From contig NZ_JAYMGZ010000004.1 in NCBI RefSeq assembly GCF_037078405.1, forward strand, positions 186,001-250,000: 64,000 bases of DNA, written 5' to 3'. Both the position numbers and the translations under genes were made by a program. This DNA comes from Haloarcula sp. DT43 (GTDB taxonomy: Archaea > Halobacteriota > Halobacteria > Halobacteriales > Haloarculaceae). Shown one piece after another: positions 22,518 through 31,743 of this stretch (position 1 is its first letter; each line of letters opens with the position of its first letter). The notes beneath the pieces were generated by a model, which was given only the letters and a program-made list of their open reading frames with translations, was not told where the DNA came from and did not search any database.

Positions 22518-24053
22518 TCACTCGTTCCAGAACGCGCCGGTGAATATCACGAACACCGGGATAATCTCCAGCCGGCCGAGCCACATTAGGAACACCATCA
22601 GCAGTTTGCTGGTGTCCGGGAACGTGAGGTAGCTCCCGAACGGCCCCAGAAACCCGAACCCGGGGCCGATGTTTCCGAGCGTCGCCAGACTCGCACTGAG
22701 TGCCTCGAGGACGGTCAGTTCGAGCCCGACCCGGCCCGCATCGAGGAGGAGCACCACCGTGGTGACCCCGAGCGTGAGCAGGTACAGCAGCGTGAACCCG
22801 TAGATGGCGTTGATGACGTCCTCTTCGATGACCTGGCCGCCGAGCCGGACCGGCTTGACTGCGCTGGGGTGGGCGGTCGTGAACAGCTGTCGTCGGATGC
22901 CCTTGAGCACGACGAGCCACCGAACGATTTTGACGCCGCCGCCGGTCGACCCCGCGGAGCCGCCGATGAACATGGCGAACAGCAGGACTCCCTTCGCGGT
23001 GTCGCCCCACTCGATGAAGTTGCTCGTCGCGTACCCGGTCGAGTTCAGCAGCGACGCGACCTGGAACGTCGCCTGCCGGAGCGAGTTCTCCAGCGCCCCC
23101 TGCGTGACCCCGCCGAGTTCCAGCGGCGGCGCGGACCCGGTAAAGAGCAGCCCCCAGAGGATGACGGCCACGCCGGCGTTGGCCCCGAGGTACGTCTGGA
23201 GTTCGCGGTCCTGGAGGAAGGCGGCGTAGTCGTCCTGTAACAGGAGGTAAAACAGCGCGAAGTTCATCCCGGCGACGAGCATGAACGGAATGACGGCCCA
23301 CTGGACGGCCGGTGAGAACGCGCCGATGCTCTCGGCCTGCGGCGAGAACCCGCCCGTCGGCAGCGTCGTGAACCCGTGTGCGACCGCGTTGTAGGCGTTC
23401 ATGTTCGGCGCGAACCCGGTGTAGTGGAGCCCGAGCAAAATGAGGACGAGCAGGACGGTAAAGCCCAGATAGAACAGCCAGAGCAGCCGCGCGGTCTCGG
23501 CTATCTTCGGGGTGAGCTTCTGGAGTTCGGGACCGGGCGCTTCCGACTCGATTAGCTGCGCGCCGTTGACCGCGGCTTCCGGGAGAATGGCGACCATCAG
23601 GACGATGATACCCATGCCGCCGAGCCACTGGGTGAGCTGTCGCCACATCAACAGCGCGTGGGAGTGGCGGTCGAACGATATCTCGCCGGTGACGGTCGCA
23701 CCGGTCGTCGTGAAGCCGGACATCGACTCGAACAGCGCGTTCACGGGCTGGCCCAGCGCCGACTCGGTCCCGTAGCCGGCGATGACGTAGGGTATCGCGC
23801 CGATGACGGCGACGGCCCCCCACGAGAGGGCGACGAACAGCAGGGCCTCGCGTGGCCCGAGTTCGTGGCTGTCGCTGACCCGCTCCAGCGCCACGCCGAC
23901 GGTGACAGCAATCGCGATAGAAATCAGGAAGACGACGACGTCGTCCCCGTAGAGCAGCCCGATTCCCAGCGGGACCAGCATCGTCGCGGCGAGATACTTG
24001 ATGACGGTGCCGGTCAAGCCGATGCTCTGTCGCCAGTCGACGCGAACCGACAT
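22518..24053 (-). CDS. trkH: TrkH-family potassium uptake channel subunit
   Basis: A 511-residue potassium transporter membrane subunit with about ten helices. The four P-loop selectivity segments are visible: SMSGFTTTGATV, GFTTLPTGGFSP, LNSTGYATSNF and ATLGNIGPGFGF, each with the conserved Gly that lines the K+ filter. RLGGQVIEEDVINAIYGF is the usual loop after the third pore. K+ uptake is essential for salt-in osmoadaptation. TrkH is normally gated by TrkA, but no complete trkA lies next to it in this window. Two adjacent ATGs exist; I took the second. Confidence 0.93.
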   Translation of the reverse strand: MSVRVDWRQSIGLTGTVIKYLAATMLVPLGIGLLYGDDVVVFLISIAIAVTVGVALERVSDSHELGPREALLFVALSWGAVAVIGAIPYVIAGYGTESALGQPVNALFESMSGFTTTGATVTGEISFDRHSHALLMWRQLTQWLGGMGIIVLMVAILPEAAVNGAQLIESEAPGPELQKLTPKIAETARLLWLFYLGFTVLLVLILLGLHYTGFAPNMNAYNAVAHGFTTLPTGGFSPQAESIGAFSPAVQWAVIPFMLVAGMNFALFYLLLQDDYAAFLQDRELQTYLGANAGVAVILWGLLFTGSAPPLELGGVTQGALENSLRQATFQVASLLNSTGYATSNFIEWGDTAKGVLLFAMFIGGSAGSTGGGVKIVRWLVVLKGIRRQLFTTAHPSAVKPVRLGGQVIEEDVINAIYGFTLLYLLTLGVTTVVLLLDAGRVGLELTVLEALSASLATLGNIGPGFGFLGPFGSYLTFPDTSKLLMVFLMWLGRLEIIPVFVIFTGAFWNE

Positions 24054-24239
24054 CACTGATCACCGACCATTAACTGACGCTCAATCCCCCGATACGAAAA
24101 AGCCCCACGTTCCGCCAGCGCTGGTTCTGACGGGAATTCTCGGGGACAACGCGGCGATAGCCGCTCGCCGCGTCAGTGACGAACTGCTCCCGTGTGTCCT
24201 AGCGGGACCACACGCTCGGCCGCCCCGGACGCGCGGTGG

Positions 24240-24662
24240 TCAGGCGTGACCCTGCTCTTTCGCTCCCTCGCGGACGCTTTCGGACCGCTTGCGGACGCGG
24301 GAGACGTAGCGCTCGATTTTCTCCGGTTTCACGCCGTAGAACGACGCGGCCCAGTAGGCGTCGATACCGTCCTGCGTGAGGAGGTACGCGACGAGGGTGT
24401 CGCGGCCGGCCTGGATGACTGTCGGCGGCACGCCGCGCTCGCCCGTGCCGGCCTCCTGAAAGCCGTTCACGTCGAAGTACACGTCGGCGTACAACGTGGC
24501 CGTCTCGGGGTCCTCGAACGCGATGCCCTCGTGGTCGGGGGCCTCGAAGCGGTAGCACACGTCGCCGTCGGCGGTCGTCCGCTCGACGACGCGCACGCCG
24601 AGGATGTACTCGCGGTAGGTCGAACTGTCCGTCGGTGCGTCTGCTGTGTCTGTGTGTGGCAT
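24240..24662 (-). CDS. Conserved haloarchaeal protein, unknown
   Basis: A 140-residue soluble protein. After a Thr/Asp-rich start comes a strand-rich core (YREYILGVRVVERTTADG and DVCYRFEAPDHEGIAFEDP) and then a helical C-terminal half with GRDTLVAYLLTQDGIDAYWA and ASFYGVKPEKIERYVSRVRK. It has a single Cys and no catalytic motif I recognise. It may belong to a haloarchaeal DUF family (possibly DUF7110), which I cannot confirm. It lies directly upstream, in the same direction, of nothing obvious: the cohesin protein gene ends 14 bases before its start, so the cohesin locus may read into it. Confidence 0.7.
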   Translation of the reverse strand: MPHTDTADAPTDSSTYREYILGVRVVERTTADGDVCYRFEAPDHEGIAFEDPETATLYADVYFDVNGFQEAGTGERGVPPTVIQAGRDTLVAYLLTQDGIDAYWAASFYGVKPEKIERYVSRVRKRSESVREGAKEQGHA

Positions 24663-24676
24663 GGATGGCTGTCGGT

Positions 24677-25414
24677 CTACGGACGTCGAGCGGTTCCGGC
24701 TGCCAGCGCCGCCGCGCCGGCGATTGCGACGAGGACCAGCGCCGGCGGAAGCGAGCCGTCGGCCCCGGTGGTCGACCGAGCGGCCGTGGCACCGCCGGCA
24801 GCGCCACCCGCGTCGCTCGCGGTCCTCGCCGTCCCGGCGGTGGATTCGACGGCCTGCGGGGTCGTTTCCGACGCGGCGACCCGCTCTGCCGTCGCGTCCC
24901 CAGTCACCGCGACCGTCGTCGCCGTCGTGGCGGGCTCGACGGCCGCGCCGCCGTCGGCGTCGACCTGGCTCGACGCGACGGTCACCTGCGTCTCGCCGCC
25001 GGCGACGCCGGTCAGTTCGACCGTCGCCAGCGTCACGTCAGTGGCCCCGGGCTCTATCTGCCCGTCGAGGTCGGCCGCCTCCAGCGTAATCGTCCCGCCG
25101 TCCGAACTCACGACGGGGTCGGTCGTGAGCCCGAAGCGGTCGGGGTAGCTGGCGTTCCCGAACCGGGCGACCCCGGGGTCGGAGACCGCGAGTTCGAGCT
25201 GGTAGCCGGCCAGACCGTCGGGGGCGCTCGTGAGGACGACCGGGACGGCCGTGGTCTCGCCGGCGGCGACGGAGCCGGCCTCGATGCTGATGGCCGGGTC
25301 GCTCTGCCCTGCGGCGAGCGCGGGGAGCGTCCCCGCGAGGAGGACGAGCGCGACGAGCGCCAGGGGGAGGCGAGCGGTCCGGCCGCGTATCGAACGGTGG
25401 GTGTCGTCTGTCAT
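24677..25414 (-). CDS. Membrane-anchored cohesin-domain protein
   Basis: A 245-residue exported protein. An N-terminal hydrophobic signal (LPLALVALVLLAGTLPALAA, about 16-35) is followed by a cohesin-type beta domain (about 38-170). Its start AISIEAGSVAAGETTAVPVV, the centre GLAGYQLELAVSDPGVARF and the block ATVELTGVAG align segment by segment with the cohesin domain of the neighbouring PhoX-like protein. A Thr/Ala/Gly-rich linker of about 50 residues, suitable for glycosylation, leads to a C-terminal helix (PALVLVAIAGAAALAAG) that would hold it in the cell membrane. Cohesins bind dockerins, so it may display the adjacent dockerin-bearing phosphatase. It lies 36 bases downstream of that gene. 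Confidence 0.85.
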   Translation of the reverse strand: MTDDTHRSIRGRTARLPLALVALVLLAGTLPALAAGQSDPAISIEAGSVAAGETTAVPVVLTSAPDGLAGYQLELAVSDPGVARFGNASYPDRFGLTTDPVVSSDGGTITLEAADLDGQIEPGATDVTLATVELTGVAGGETQVTVASSQVDADGGAAVEPATTATTVAVTGDATAERVAASETTPQAVESTAGTARTASDAGGAAGGATAARSTTGADGSLPPALVLVAIAGAAALAAGTARRP

Positions 25415-25450
25415 TGGGTCGCTGTATCGAAAGACGGGGAACCGCGGCCG

Positions 25451-28117
25451 TCAGTTGACCTCTTCGTAGAGAGCGGTCACGTCGGCGAAGTCTATCTGTC
25501 CGTTCTCGTTGAAGTCGTACGCGCCGGTGTTCAGGCGGACGCTGTCGGAGTCCATGTTCGAGAACAGGACCTGCACGTCCTCGTAGTCGAGGCGGCCGTT
25601 GCCGTTGAGGTCCTCGAAGTGACCGTCACCGTCGGGGTCGGTCGGGGCGGCGTCGCCGACGACCGTCTGCGGGCCACCGACGACGAGGCCGTTCCGCGTC
25701 TCGGCCTTGATGGCGTTCCCGTTCTCGTCGTCCATCTGCTCGACGGAGACGGTCAGGTCGGTCGTGCCGCCGCTGTCGGCGCGGACGTCCAGCGTCGCCA
25801 GTTCCACGTCCATCGCGCCCGACTGGACGTTCGTGTTCACGTCGGCCACGCGGATGGTGGCCGAGGAACCGTCGTCGCTGATGGCGCTCTCGGTGAGCCC
25901 CAGCGCGTCGGGGAAGGAGACGCCGGTTATCGACGCGATGTCGGGGTTCGAGAGGGAGAGGGTCAGCCGCGCGCCGGAGAAGCCGGCGGGGAGCGAGGAG
26001 GCGGTCACCGGGACGCTCCCGGTGGTGCCGCCGCCGACCGCCGCGGACCCGGCGCTGACGACGACGTTCGGCTGGTAGACGTAGAGGCCGTCGTTCGGGT
26101 ACGAGCGGGCGGGGCCGCCGAAGCCGTCCTCACAGCAGAGCACGCGGCCGTCCCGCATCGTGTAGACGTTGTCGATGTTCCGGAGCGCGTCGTCGGCGTC
26201 CTCGGGCGAGTCGGTGAAGTCCGGCCCGGTGATGACCGGTTCGAGCGTCGAGACGTTGTAGTCCGATTCGAGCACGCCGCGATAGACGACGCCGCCGTCG
26301 ACGCGGTCGAGTTGGACGTCGCCCTCGTCGTCGGCGAGCGCGTCGTTGAACTCGGAGATGCCGAAGTAGACGAAGTCGCCGGGCTGGGAGTCGTCGACGC
26401 TGTCGACGCCCTCGGCCTTGTTGAACTCGATGGACGCGCCGATTTCCTTGGCGGCCGCGCGGGTCTCCAGGAACGGGACGCGCCGGAGTTCCTCGTCGAC
26501 GCCGTCGGGGCCGTTGGCCTCGTACTGCTCGGCCCACGCGAGGATGTCCTCGTTCGTGATGTAGTTCTGGTTCCCGTTCTCGATGACGGAGAGGTCGGCC
26601 TGCTTGATGACCTCGGTAGTCACCTCGTCGCCCTCCGCCCAGTCGGCGTGGGCGCTGAGGTAGTCGGCCTGGGTCACGTCGTCGTACTCGGCGACCCAGG
26701 ACTCGACCTCGCCGTTGGTGGCGTGGCCGAGTTCTATCCACTCGATTTCGAGCGGGGTCTGTGCGGGGGAGTTTCGCTCGCCGGCTTCGGCGGCGTTGGC
26801 CGCGTCGTTCGTAATCTTCGGCGCGTACAGCGTCCCGGTGACGTCCATCGGGTCGTCGTACTCCGGAATCGGCTCGTCGGCGACGAACTTGTAGATGCCC
26901 TTGCTGTCGCCGTCAGAGCAGCCGTAGAGGGTCCGCTGGTCGCCTTCGATGTCGGGTGCCTCCCACGACGCCCGCCCCATCACGTAGTACTTGACCGCCT
27001 CGGGTTCGTCGGCGGTCGGCTCACGGAAGTCGACGAAGTATCCGTACCGGTACGGGTTCGGGTACACGTCGTCGAGCAGCGTCGTCGCCAGGTTCTCGCC
27101 GTCGCCCTGGTCGTCGCGCTCCGCACCGAGGTAGTACGCGAGGAACTCGACGCCGGTCAGCGCCCAGTACCCCTGCGGACCGAAGTTCGCGTCGAGGTCG
27201 CCGCTCTCGGCGTAGGACTCGATTGCGCCCGAAATCTCGCTGGGGTTCGGCCGGTTCCAGAACTGACAGCCGCCGATGAGGCCCTCGCCGGACCCCGCCT
27301 CGACGATGTCGCTCACCGTCGCCGTCAGGCTGACGCGGGGGTGTGCGTAGTTCTCCTCGGCGGAAATCATCGTCCCCCACGGGCTGAGGTCGCCGTAGCA
27401 GTTGATGCGCGTCCCGCCGTGTTCGCGGAGCGACTCGGTGTTCGTCAGGTTCATCGCGTTCTCGGTGTCCGCGCGCCACTCGCCGTTCTCGTCCTGGCTA
27501 AGTGGGACCCGCGAGACGCAGCCGGGGCTGTTCTCCCAGTTGGTGAACAGGTAGCCCTCGGTCCCCTCGTCGTTGGTCGGGACGAACTGGTTGCAGTCGG
27601 GGTTCGTCGCCGCGCCGCCGTACTGGGTGCCCGCGAAGTTCTCCTGGGTGATGTCCGTTCCGTCGGGCGTCTGGACCACGCCGAGTCGCTCCTCGCCGCC
27701 GTTGATTGGCTCGCGCCCCTGGACGAGGATTTCGTAGTCGCCGGCCGCGGACCGGACCTGTCGCTGTTTCTCTTCCGTGTCCGGAATCCCCACCTCCGGG
27801 AAGTCGTTGTTGCTCCCGTCGAACTCGAACTGGAAGCCACTGAAATAGCCCACCGCGGCCCGTCCGAACGGTTCGGGATTCGCTCCCTCCGGGTGCTGGA
27901 GGCTGTACAGCAGCGACCCGTCCTGGAAGACGAACGGCCCGGTCACCTCCGCGCCGAACGCCGTCGTCGAGAAGCGTTTGAGACTCCCGGCGACGCTCGG
28001 TGCGCCCGGTGTGTCCGATTCCTCAACCTCTTCCCCGCTTGCCACGCCGATGACGCTGGCCCCAAGCGCAGCAGCCACCGACTGTGAAAGCACCTGCCGT
28101 CGAGTGAAATCGACCAT
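25451..28117 (-). CDS. PhoX-like phosphatase with cohesin and dockerin domains, Tat-exported
   Basis: An 888-residue protein in three parts. The N-terminus has a Tat signal (FTRRQVLSQSVAAALG). Residues about 45-680 match the PhoX/DUF839 beta-propeller phosphatases, which use calcium and iron; HGGTRINCYGDLSPWGTMIS with its Cys, and SAEENY just after it, are typical blocks. Residues about 684-820 form a cohesin domain (FSGARLTLSLSNPDIASI). Residues about 821-888 are a dockerin with two calcium-binding F-hands, DLNGNGRLDYEDV and DFNENGQIDFADV. PhoX enzymes release phosphate from organic esters outside the cell. Carrying both partners of a cohesin-dockerin pair, it could self-assemble and attach to the membrane cohesin encoded just downstream. 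Confidence 0.88.
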   Translation of the reverse strand: MVDFTRRQVLSQSVAAALGASVIGVASGEEVEESDTPGAPSVAGSLKRFSTTAFGAEVTGPFVFQDGSLLYSLQHPEGANPEPFGRAAVGYFSGFQFEFDGSNNDFPEVGIPDTEEKQRQVRSAAGDYEILVQGREPINGGEERLGVVQTPDGTDITQENFAGTQYGGAATNPDCNQFVPTNDEGTEGYLFTNWENSPGCVSRVPLSQDENGEWRADTENAMNLTNTESLREHGGTRINCYGDLSPWGTMISAEENYAHPRVSLTATVSDIVEAGSGEGLIGGCQFWNRPNPSEISGAIESYAESGDLDANFGPQGYWALTGVEFLAYYLGAERDDQGDGENLATTLLDDVYPNPYRYGYFVDFREPTADEPEAVKYYVMGRASWEAPDIEGDQRTLYGCSDGDSKGIYKFVADEPIPEYDDPMDVTGTLYAPKITNDAANAAEAGERNSPAQTPLEIEWIELGHATNGEVESWVAEYDDVTQADYLSAHADWAEGDEVTTEVIKQADLSVIENGNQNYITNEDILAWAEQYEANGPDGVDEELRRVPFLETRAAAKEIGASIEFNKAEGVDSVDDSQPGDFVYFGISEFNDALADDEGDVQLDRVDGGVVYRGVLESDYNVSTLEPVITGPDFTDSPEDADDALRNIDNVYTMRDGRVLCCEDGFGGPARSYPNDGLYVYQPNVVVSAGSAAVGGGTTGSVPVTASSLPAGFSGARLTLSLSNPDIASITGVSFPDALGLTESAISDDGSSATIRVADVNTNVQSGAMDVELATLDVRADSGGTTDLTVSVEQMDDENGNAIKAETRNGLVVGGPQTVVGDAAPTDPDGDGHFEDLNGNGRLDYEDVQVLFSNMDSDSVRLNTGAYDFNENGQIDFADVTALYEEVN

Positions 28118-28398
28118 GCGGGTGAGGGGTAGCAGTGGTTGTTAAAGCAGTTTTATAATATTCGTATGATATGTCCAGGAGTGCTCCAGTGGCCTCTGTT
28201 CCACCCGTACGTCTAACCCATCGGACATATCACAAATACGGCTATTTTTGCGGGGTACGTACTGTATGGCGTCGACGACGTTCCCTCACGAGCCGGTTCG
28301 TCCTCAGCTACGTACCAGTCGGGGAACGGTCGCCACCGCAGCGGGATGCCCCGACAGCCGGGACAGAAACCGGGCGGGGAGGCGTCGTGGCCCGGCGG
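28118..28398. other. AT-rich intergenic region upstream of the PhoX-like gene
   Basis: About 280 bases without a gene. Near its left end TTTTATAATATTCG lies about 35 bases before the phosphatase start (minus strand) and is a plausible TATA region. A second AT-rich patch (CACAAATACGGCTATTTTTG) lies further right. Phosphate-responsive elements could sit here, but none can be named. Confidence 0.5.
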
Positions 28399-28686
28399 CT
28401 ACATCCCCATGTCGGCGGCCGGGTCGGGAATCGGCAGCGCGTTCGGAGACACACCCAGCAACTCCGCCGCGTGGTCGAGCGCCATGTCGAAGCCGTAGTA
28501 CCGCTCCAGTTCGTCGCCGTCGGCGGTCGGCCGGACCTTCAGCATCGCGTACCCCTCGATGTTCTGGGCGACCGCGGCGCTCCCGCCGTCGCTCTCGAAG
28601 GTCAACAGCCGTTCCTCGTCCGTCTCACGATACGTGGCCGTGATGCCGTCGGCCGACGCCTCGACGGGGAGTTCGGAGTCGGTCAT
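28399..28686 (-). CDS. Conserved small acidic haloarchaeal protein
   Basis: A 95-residue soluble protein. Alternating strands in the first half (DGITATYRETDEERLLTFE and GGSAAVAQNIEGYAMLKVRP) and a C-terminal helix (RYYGFDMALDHAAELLGV) with a Pro-rich tail. It may be the family called DUF7111, a name I recall but cannot verify; function unknown. The start MTDSELPVEAS was chosen because upstream residues look like untranslated sequence. It is divergent from the PadR-like regulator with about 80 bases between the starts. Confidence 0.7.
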   Translation of the reverse strand: MTDSELPVEASADGITATYRETDEERLLTFESDGGSAAVAQNIEGYAMLKVRPTADGDELERYYGFDMALDHAAELLGVSPNALPIPDPAADMGM

Positions 28687-28768
28687 CGCCGGTCCTAGGG
28701 GGTGGGGGTATGCGAACCTGGCGGTCCGAAACCGCAAACGCGAAGCGGGCGCGCCGCCAGGGACACCC

Positions 28769-29059
28769 ATGGCGAAGTGGCTCCAGAGCGGCCGCCGGCG
28801 CGACATGTGCGTCCTGCTGGCCGCCGCGGCGGACGGGGAACTCTCCGGCCAACGGCTGAAGACGCGGCTCGAAAGCCGCTACGACACGCGAATCGAGCCC
28901 AAGAGCTTCTACGGCGCGCTCGACGCGCTGGAGTCGGCCGGGTTCGTCGACCACCGCGAGGACGGCATCGCCGACAAGTACTCGCTGACCGACGCCGGCC
29001 AGCGGCGGCTCCGGGAGCAGTACGAGTGGATGCGGGCGGCGCTCGGCGACGACGACTGA
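28769..29059 (+). CDS. PadR-type winged-helix regulator
   Basis: A 96-residue winged-helix protein. RRRDMCVLLAAAADGELSGQ begins the domain, KSFYGALDALESAGFVDHRE is the recognition helix and DGIADKYSLTDAGQRRLREQ the wing and following helix, an order typical of PadR regulators. Unlike most PadR proteins it has only a very short C-terminal dimerisation helix. Regulated genes are unknown; the divergent acidic-protein gene and the small membrane gene downstream are the nearest candidates. Confidence 0.88.
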   Translation: MAKWLQSGRRRDMCVLLAAAADGELSGQRLKTRLESRYDTRIEPKSFYGALDALESAGFVDHREDGIADKYSLTDAGQRRLREQYEWMRAALGDDD

Positions 29060-29130
29060 CGGCACGGCCCCAAACCGGGTCCTCCGGCGGAGGGGTATTC
29101 TTTTTTACGAGCCTTCCGCAGTGTACAGCC

Positions 29131-29385
29131 ATGTCCCTGTCTCGGTCACTCCTCCTGGCTGGGCTGGACGCCCTCCCGTTCGCGGCGCTTGCGAGCGTCG
29201 CGGCGTACGTGTTCGCACGCACGACTGTCCAGCCGCCGTTCGCCGTCGGCGTGCTCGCCGGTACCGTCGGCGCGGTGGTGCTCCTGGCGCTCGGCACCGT
29301 CAGCGCGAACCGCTACCGCGCGGACGGCAAGTCGTTCTACTTCACGCGCGCCGTCGTCGTCGAGGGACTCCTGTCGCTCCCCTAG
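29131..29385 (+). CDS. Small two-helix membrane protein, unknown
   Basis: An 84-residue protein with two membrane helices, about 7-29 (LLLAGLDALPFAALASVAAYVF) and 36-58 (FAVGVLAGTVGAVVLLALGTV), and a basic C-terminus with SANRYRADGKSFYFTRA. No family is recognised. The ATG follows a T-rich stretch. Its TAG stop overlaps the stop of the convergent acyl-CoA dehydrogenase inside a single CTAG. Confidence 0.65.
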   Translation: MSLSRSLLLAGLDALPFAALASVAAYVFARTTVQPPFAVGVLAGTVGAVVLLALGTVSANRYRADGKSFYFTRAVVVEGLLSLP

Positions 29386-30530
29386 TCGAGCAGCTGGTCC
29401 GCGATGGTGTTCCGGAGCACCTCGCTGGTCCCCTCGTAAATCTCGTTGAGTTTGGCGTCGCGGTAGAACCGCTCGACTGGGAAGTCCTTCGTGTAGCCGT
29501 AGCCGCCGTGAATCTGGATGCCCTCGTTCGCCACCTCCCGTGACACCTCGGAGGCGTACAGTTTGGCCTGGGCGGCCTCCTTGACGAAGGACTCGCCGGC
29601 CATCTTTTTGTCGGCCGCCTGGTGCATCAGCAGGCGGGCGGCCTGGGTCTTCGTGTCCATGTCGGCGAGCTTGTGCTGGATGGCCTGAAAGTCGCTGATT
29701 GGCCGGTCGAACTGCTCGCGGTCCTGGGCGTATTTCAGCGCCTCGTCCAGTGCCGCCTGTGCGATGCCGACGCCGCGGGCCGCGATGGTGATGCGGCCGC
29801 CGTTGAGCGTCTTGAGCGCGTGGACGAACCCGCGACCCTCCTCGCCGAGCCGGCGGTCCGCGGGGAGGCGCATGTCGTCGAAGCGGAGTTCGGCGGTCGG
29901 ACAGCCCTTGTCCCCGAGCTTGTGCTCGGTGCCCTCGACGATGAAGCCGTCGTCCTCCTCGGGGCGGACGACGAACGACGAGATGCCTTTGTTGCCGGCC
30001 TCGGGGTCGGTCTTTGCGAACAGGACCACGGTGTCGGCGACCGAGCCGTTGGAAATCCAGAGCTTGCCGCCGTTGACCAGATAGGCGTCGCCGCCGTCGA
30101 CCGGTTCGGCGGTGGTGTCCATCGCCGGCACGTCGCTGCCGGCGCCGGCTTCCGAGAGGGCGAACGCGCCGATTTCCGCCCCCTCTGCCAGCGGCGTGAG
30201 GTACGTCTCCATCTGTGCCTCGTCGCCGAACTCGTATATCATGTTGCAGGCCAGCGAGATGTGCGCGGCCACGATTGTCCCGAGGCCGCCGCTGCCCCGC
30301 GAAATCTCTTCGAGCGCCATCGCGTAGCTGTGGTAGTCCAGTTCGGCCCCGCCGTACGCTTCCGGAATCGGCATGCCCATCAGACCCAGTTCGGCCATCT
30401 CGTCGACGAGGTCCCACGGGAACTCGTCGGTGTCGTCGATGTCCGCCGCCCGCGGCTTGACCTCCTCGTCGACGAACTCCGCGACCATCTCCTGTATCTG
30501 GCGCTGTTCCTGTGTGGGGCTGAAGTCCAT
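29382..30530 (-). CDS. Acyl-CoA dehydrogenase
   Basis: A 382-residue FAD enzyme introducing a trans double bond into acyl-CoA. Family signatures are AFALSEAGAGSDVPAMDT (about 125-142, FAD/substrate contacts) and the C-terminal QIHGGYGYTKDFPVERFYRD. The catalytic Glu is in IYEGTSEVLRN, the position used by short- and medium-chain enzymes. Length is standard. The 3-hydroxyacyl-CoA dehydrogenase gene lies about 90 bases upstream on the same strand, so both probably serve beta-oxidation or branched-chain amino acid breakdown. Substrate chain length cannot be read from the sequence. Confidence 0.94.
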   Translation of the reverse strand: MDFSPTQEQRQIQEMVAEFVDEEVKPRAADIDDTDEFPWDLVDEMAELGLMGMPIPEAYGGAELDYHSYAMALEEISRGSGGLGTIVAAHISLACNMIYEFGDEAQMETYLTPLAEGAEIGAFALSEAGAGSDVPAMDTTAEPVDGGDAYLVNGGKLWISNGSVADTVVLFAKTDPEAGNKGISSFVVRPEEDDGFIVEGTEHKLGDKGCPTAELRFDDMRLPADRRLGEEGRGFVHALKTLNGGRITIAARGVGIAQAALDEALKYAQDREQFDRPISDFQAIQHKLADMDTKTQAARLLMHQAADKKMAGESFVKEAAQAKLYASEVSREVANEGIQIHGGYGYTKDFPVERFYRDAKLNEIYEGTSEVLRNTIADQLLD

Positions 30531-30621
30531 GGCAGGGTCTAGCGCGGGTCGGGTCTTTACTGTTGGCCAACGCCCGACCCGTTGCTCGGTCTCGTACTCG
30601 AACCCTCCCGTCGTCGCCGAC

Positions 30622-31479
30622 TCACTCGTAGTCGTAGAAGCCGCGGCCCGACTTTTTCCCGAGGTCGCCGGCCGCGACCTTCCGCTTGAGCAGGTACGCG
30701 GGCTTGTAGCGGTCGCCCAGTTCCTCGTACAGCGTCTCGGAGGCGTCGAGCACCACGTCGAGGCCGATGTGGTCGGCCAGTTCGAGCGGCCCCATCGGGA
30801 CGTTCGTGCCGAGCGTCAGCCCGCGGTCGATGTCGGCCTTGTCGGCGACGCCCTCGTCGTAGGCCCGGATGCCCTCGTTTATCCAGGGCATCAGTACGCG
30901 GTTCACGACGAAGCCGGGCTTGTCGTCGGCCTCCCAGGTCTCCTTGCCGATGTCGCGGGCGAACTCCCGACCCAGCGCCACCGTCTCGTCGCTGGTGTGC
31001 TCGCCGACGACGAGTTCGACGCCTTTCATCACCGGCACCGGGTTCATGAAATGCAACCCCATGACCTGCTCGGGCCGGTCGGTGGCGCTGGCGATGGTCG
31101 TAATCGAGAGCGTGCTCGTGTTGCTCGCCAGCACCGCGTCCGACCCGCAGACGGCATCGAGTTCCCCGAACACCGACTGCTTGACATCCATGTCCTCGGT
31201 CACCGCCTCGACGACGAGGTCGGCGTCGTCGAGGGCCGTCATCTCGGTGGTGCCGGTGATGCGGGCCGTCGCCGCCTCGGCCTCCTGTTCCTTCACGGTC
31301 CCGCGCGCGACGAGACGCTCGAAACTCGCCCGGATGTCCTCGAACCCGGCGGCGACCAACTCTTCAGACACGTCCCGCATGACGACGTCGTAGCCGGCCG
31401 TCGCCGCGACCTGGGCGATGCCGTTACCCATCGTCCCGGCCCCGACGACGCCGACGGTGTCGACTGCTTCGAGGTGCAT
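30622..31479 (-). CDS. 3-hydroxyacyl-CoA (3-hydroxybutyryl-CoA) dehydrogenase
   Basis: A 285-residue NAD-dependent dehydrogenase oxidising 3-hydroxyacyl-CoA. The Rossmann start is VGVVGAGTMGNGIAQVAA (about 9-26); the catalytic His is in MGLHFMNPVPVMKGVELV near residue 145, with the partner Glu in this block; KPGFVVNRVLMPWINEG is the start of the C-terminal domain. Only the dehydrogenase part is present, without a fused hydratase. The start MHLEAVDTVG was taken in preference to a frame 29 codons longer with an unlike N-terminus. It probably works with the acyl-CoA dehydrogenase downstream. Confidence 0.94.
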   Translation of the reverse strand: MHLEAVDTVGVVGAGTMGNGIAQVAATAGYDVVMRDVSEELVAAGFEDIRASFERLVARGTVKEQEAEAATARITGTTEMTALDDADLVVEAVTEDMDVKQSVFGELDAVCGSDAVLASNTSTLSITTIASATDRPEQVMGLHFMNPVPVMKGVELVVGEHTSDETVALGREFARDIGKETWEADDKPGFVVNRVLMPWINEGIRAYDEGVADKADIDRGLTLGTNVPMGPLELADHIGLDVVLDASETLYEELGDRYKPAYLLKRKVAAGDLGKKSGRGFYDYE

Positions 31480-31743
31480 AGGTCCGCTTCGCCCGGCCGT
31501 CGTGTAAGTCTGCCGACGGGAGTGGTCGCTCCGACGAGCGGGTCCCTCCGGGAGAGTCCCACACACTTAGCGGCAAACGACGCCCGCCCGTCGAACATTC
31601 ACTCGAAATGTAGTAAATGTCAGCAAAAAGATACTTATGCTGTGCCGGAGAACGGACTGGTGATGAGAGACCCTGCGGGCAGCAGGCTCGGAGACAAACG
31701 CGACTGGTCACCGCCGGCCAGTCACTGCCCCTACACCTGACAA

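Noticed and set aside
24635-28087. Open frame of about 1150 codons antisense to the cohesin and PhoX-like genes
   Set aside because: It mirrors the codon bias of the real genes, has no recognisable domain and crosses two genes with well-defined domains.
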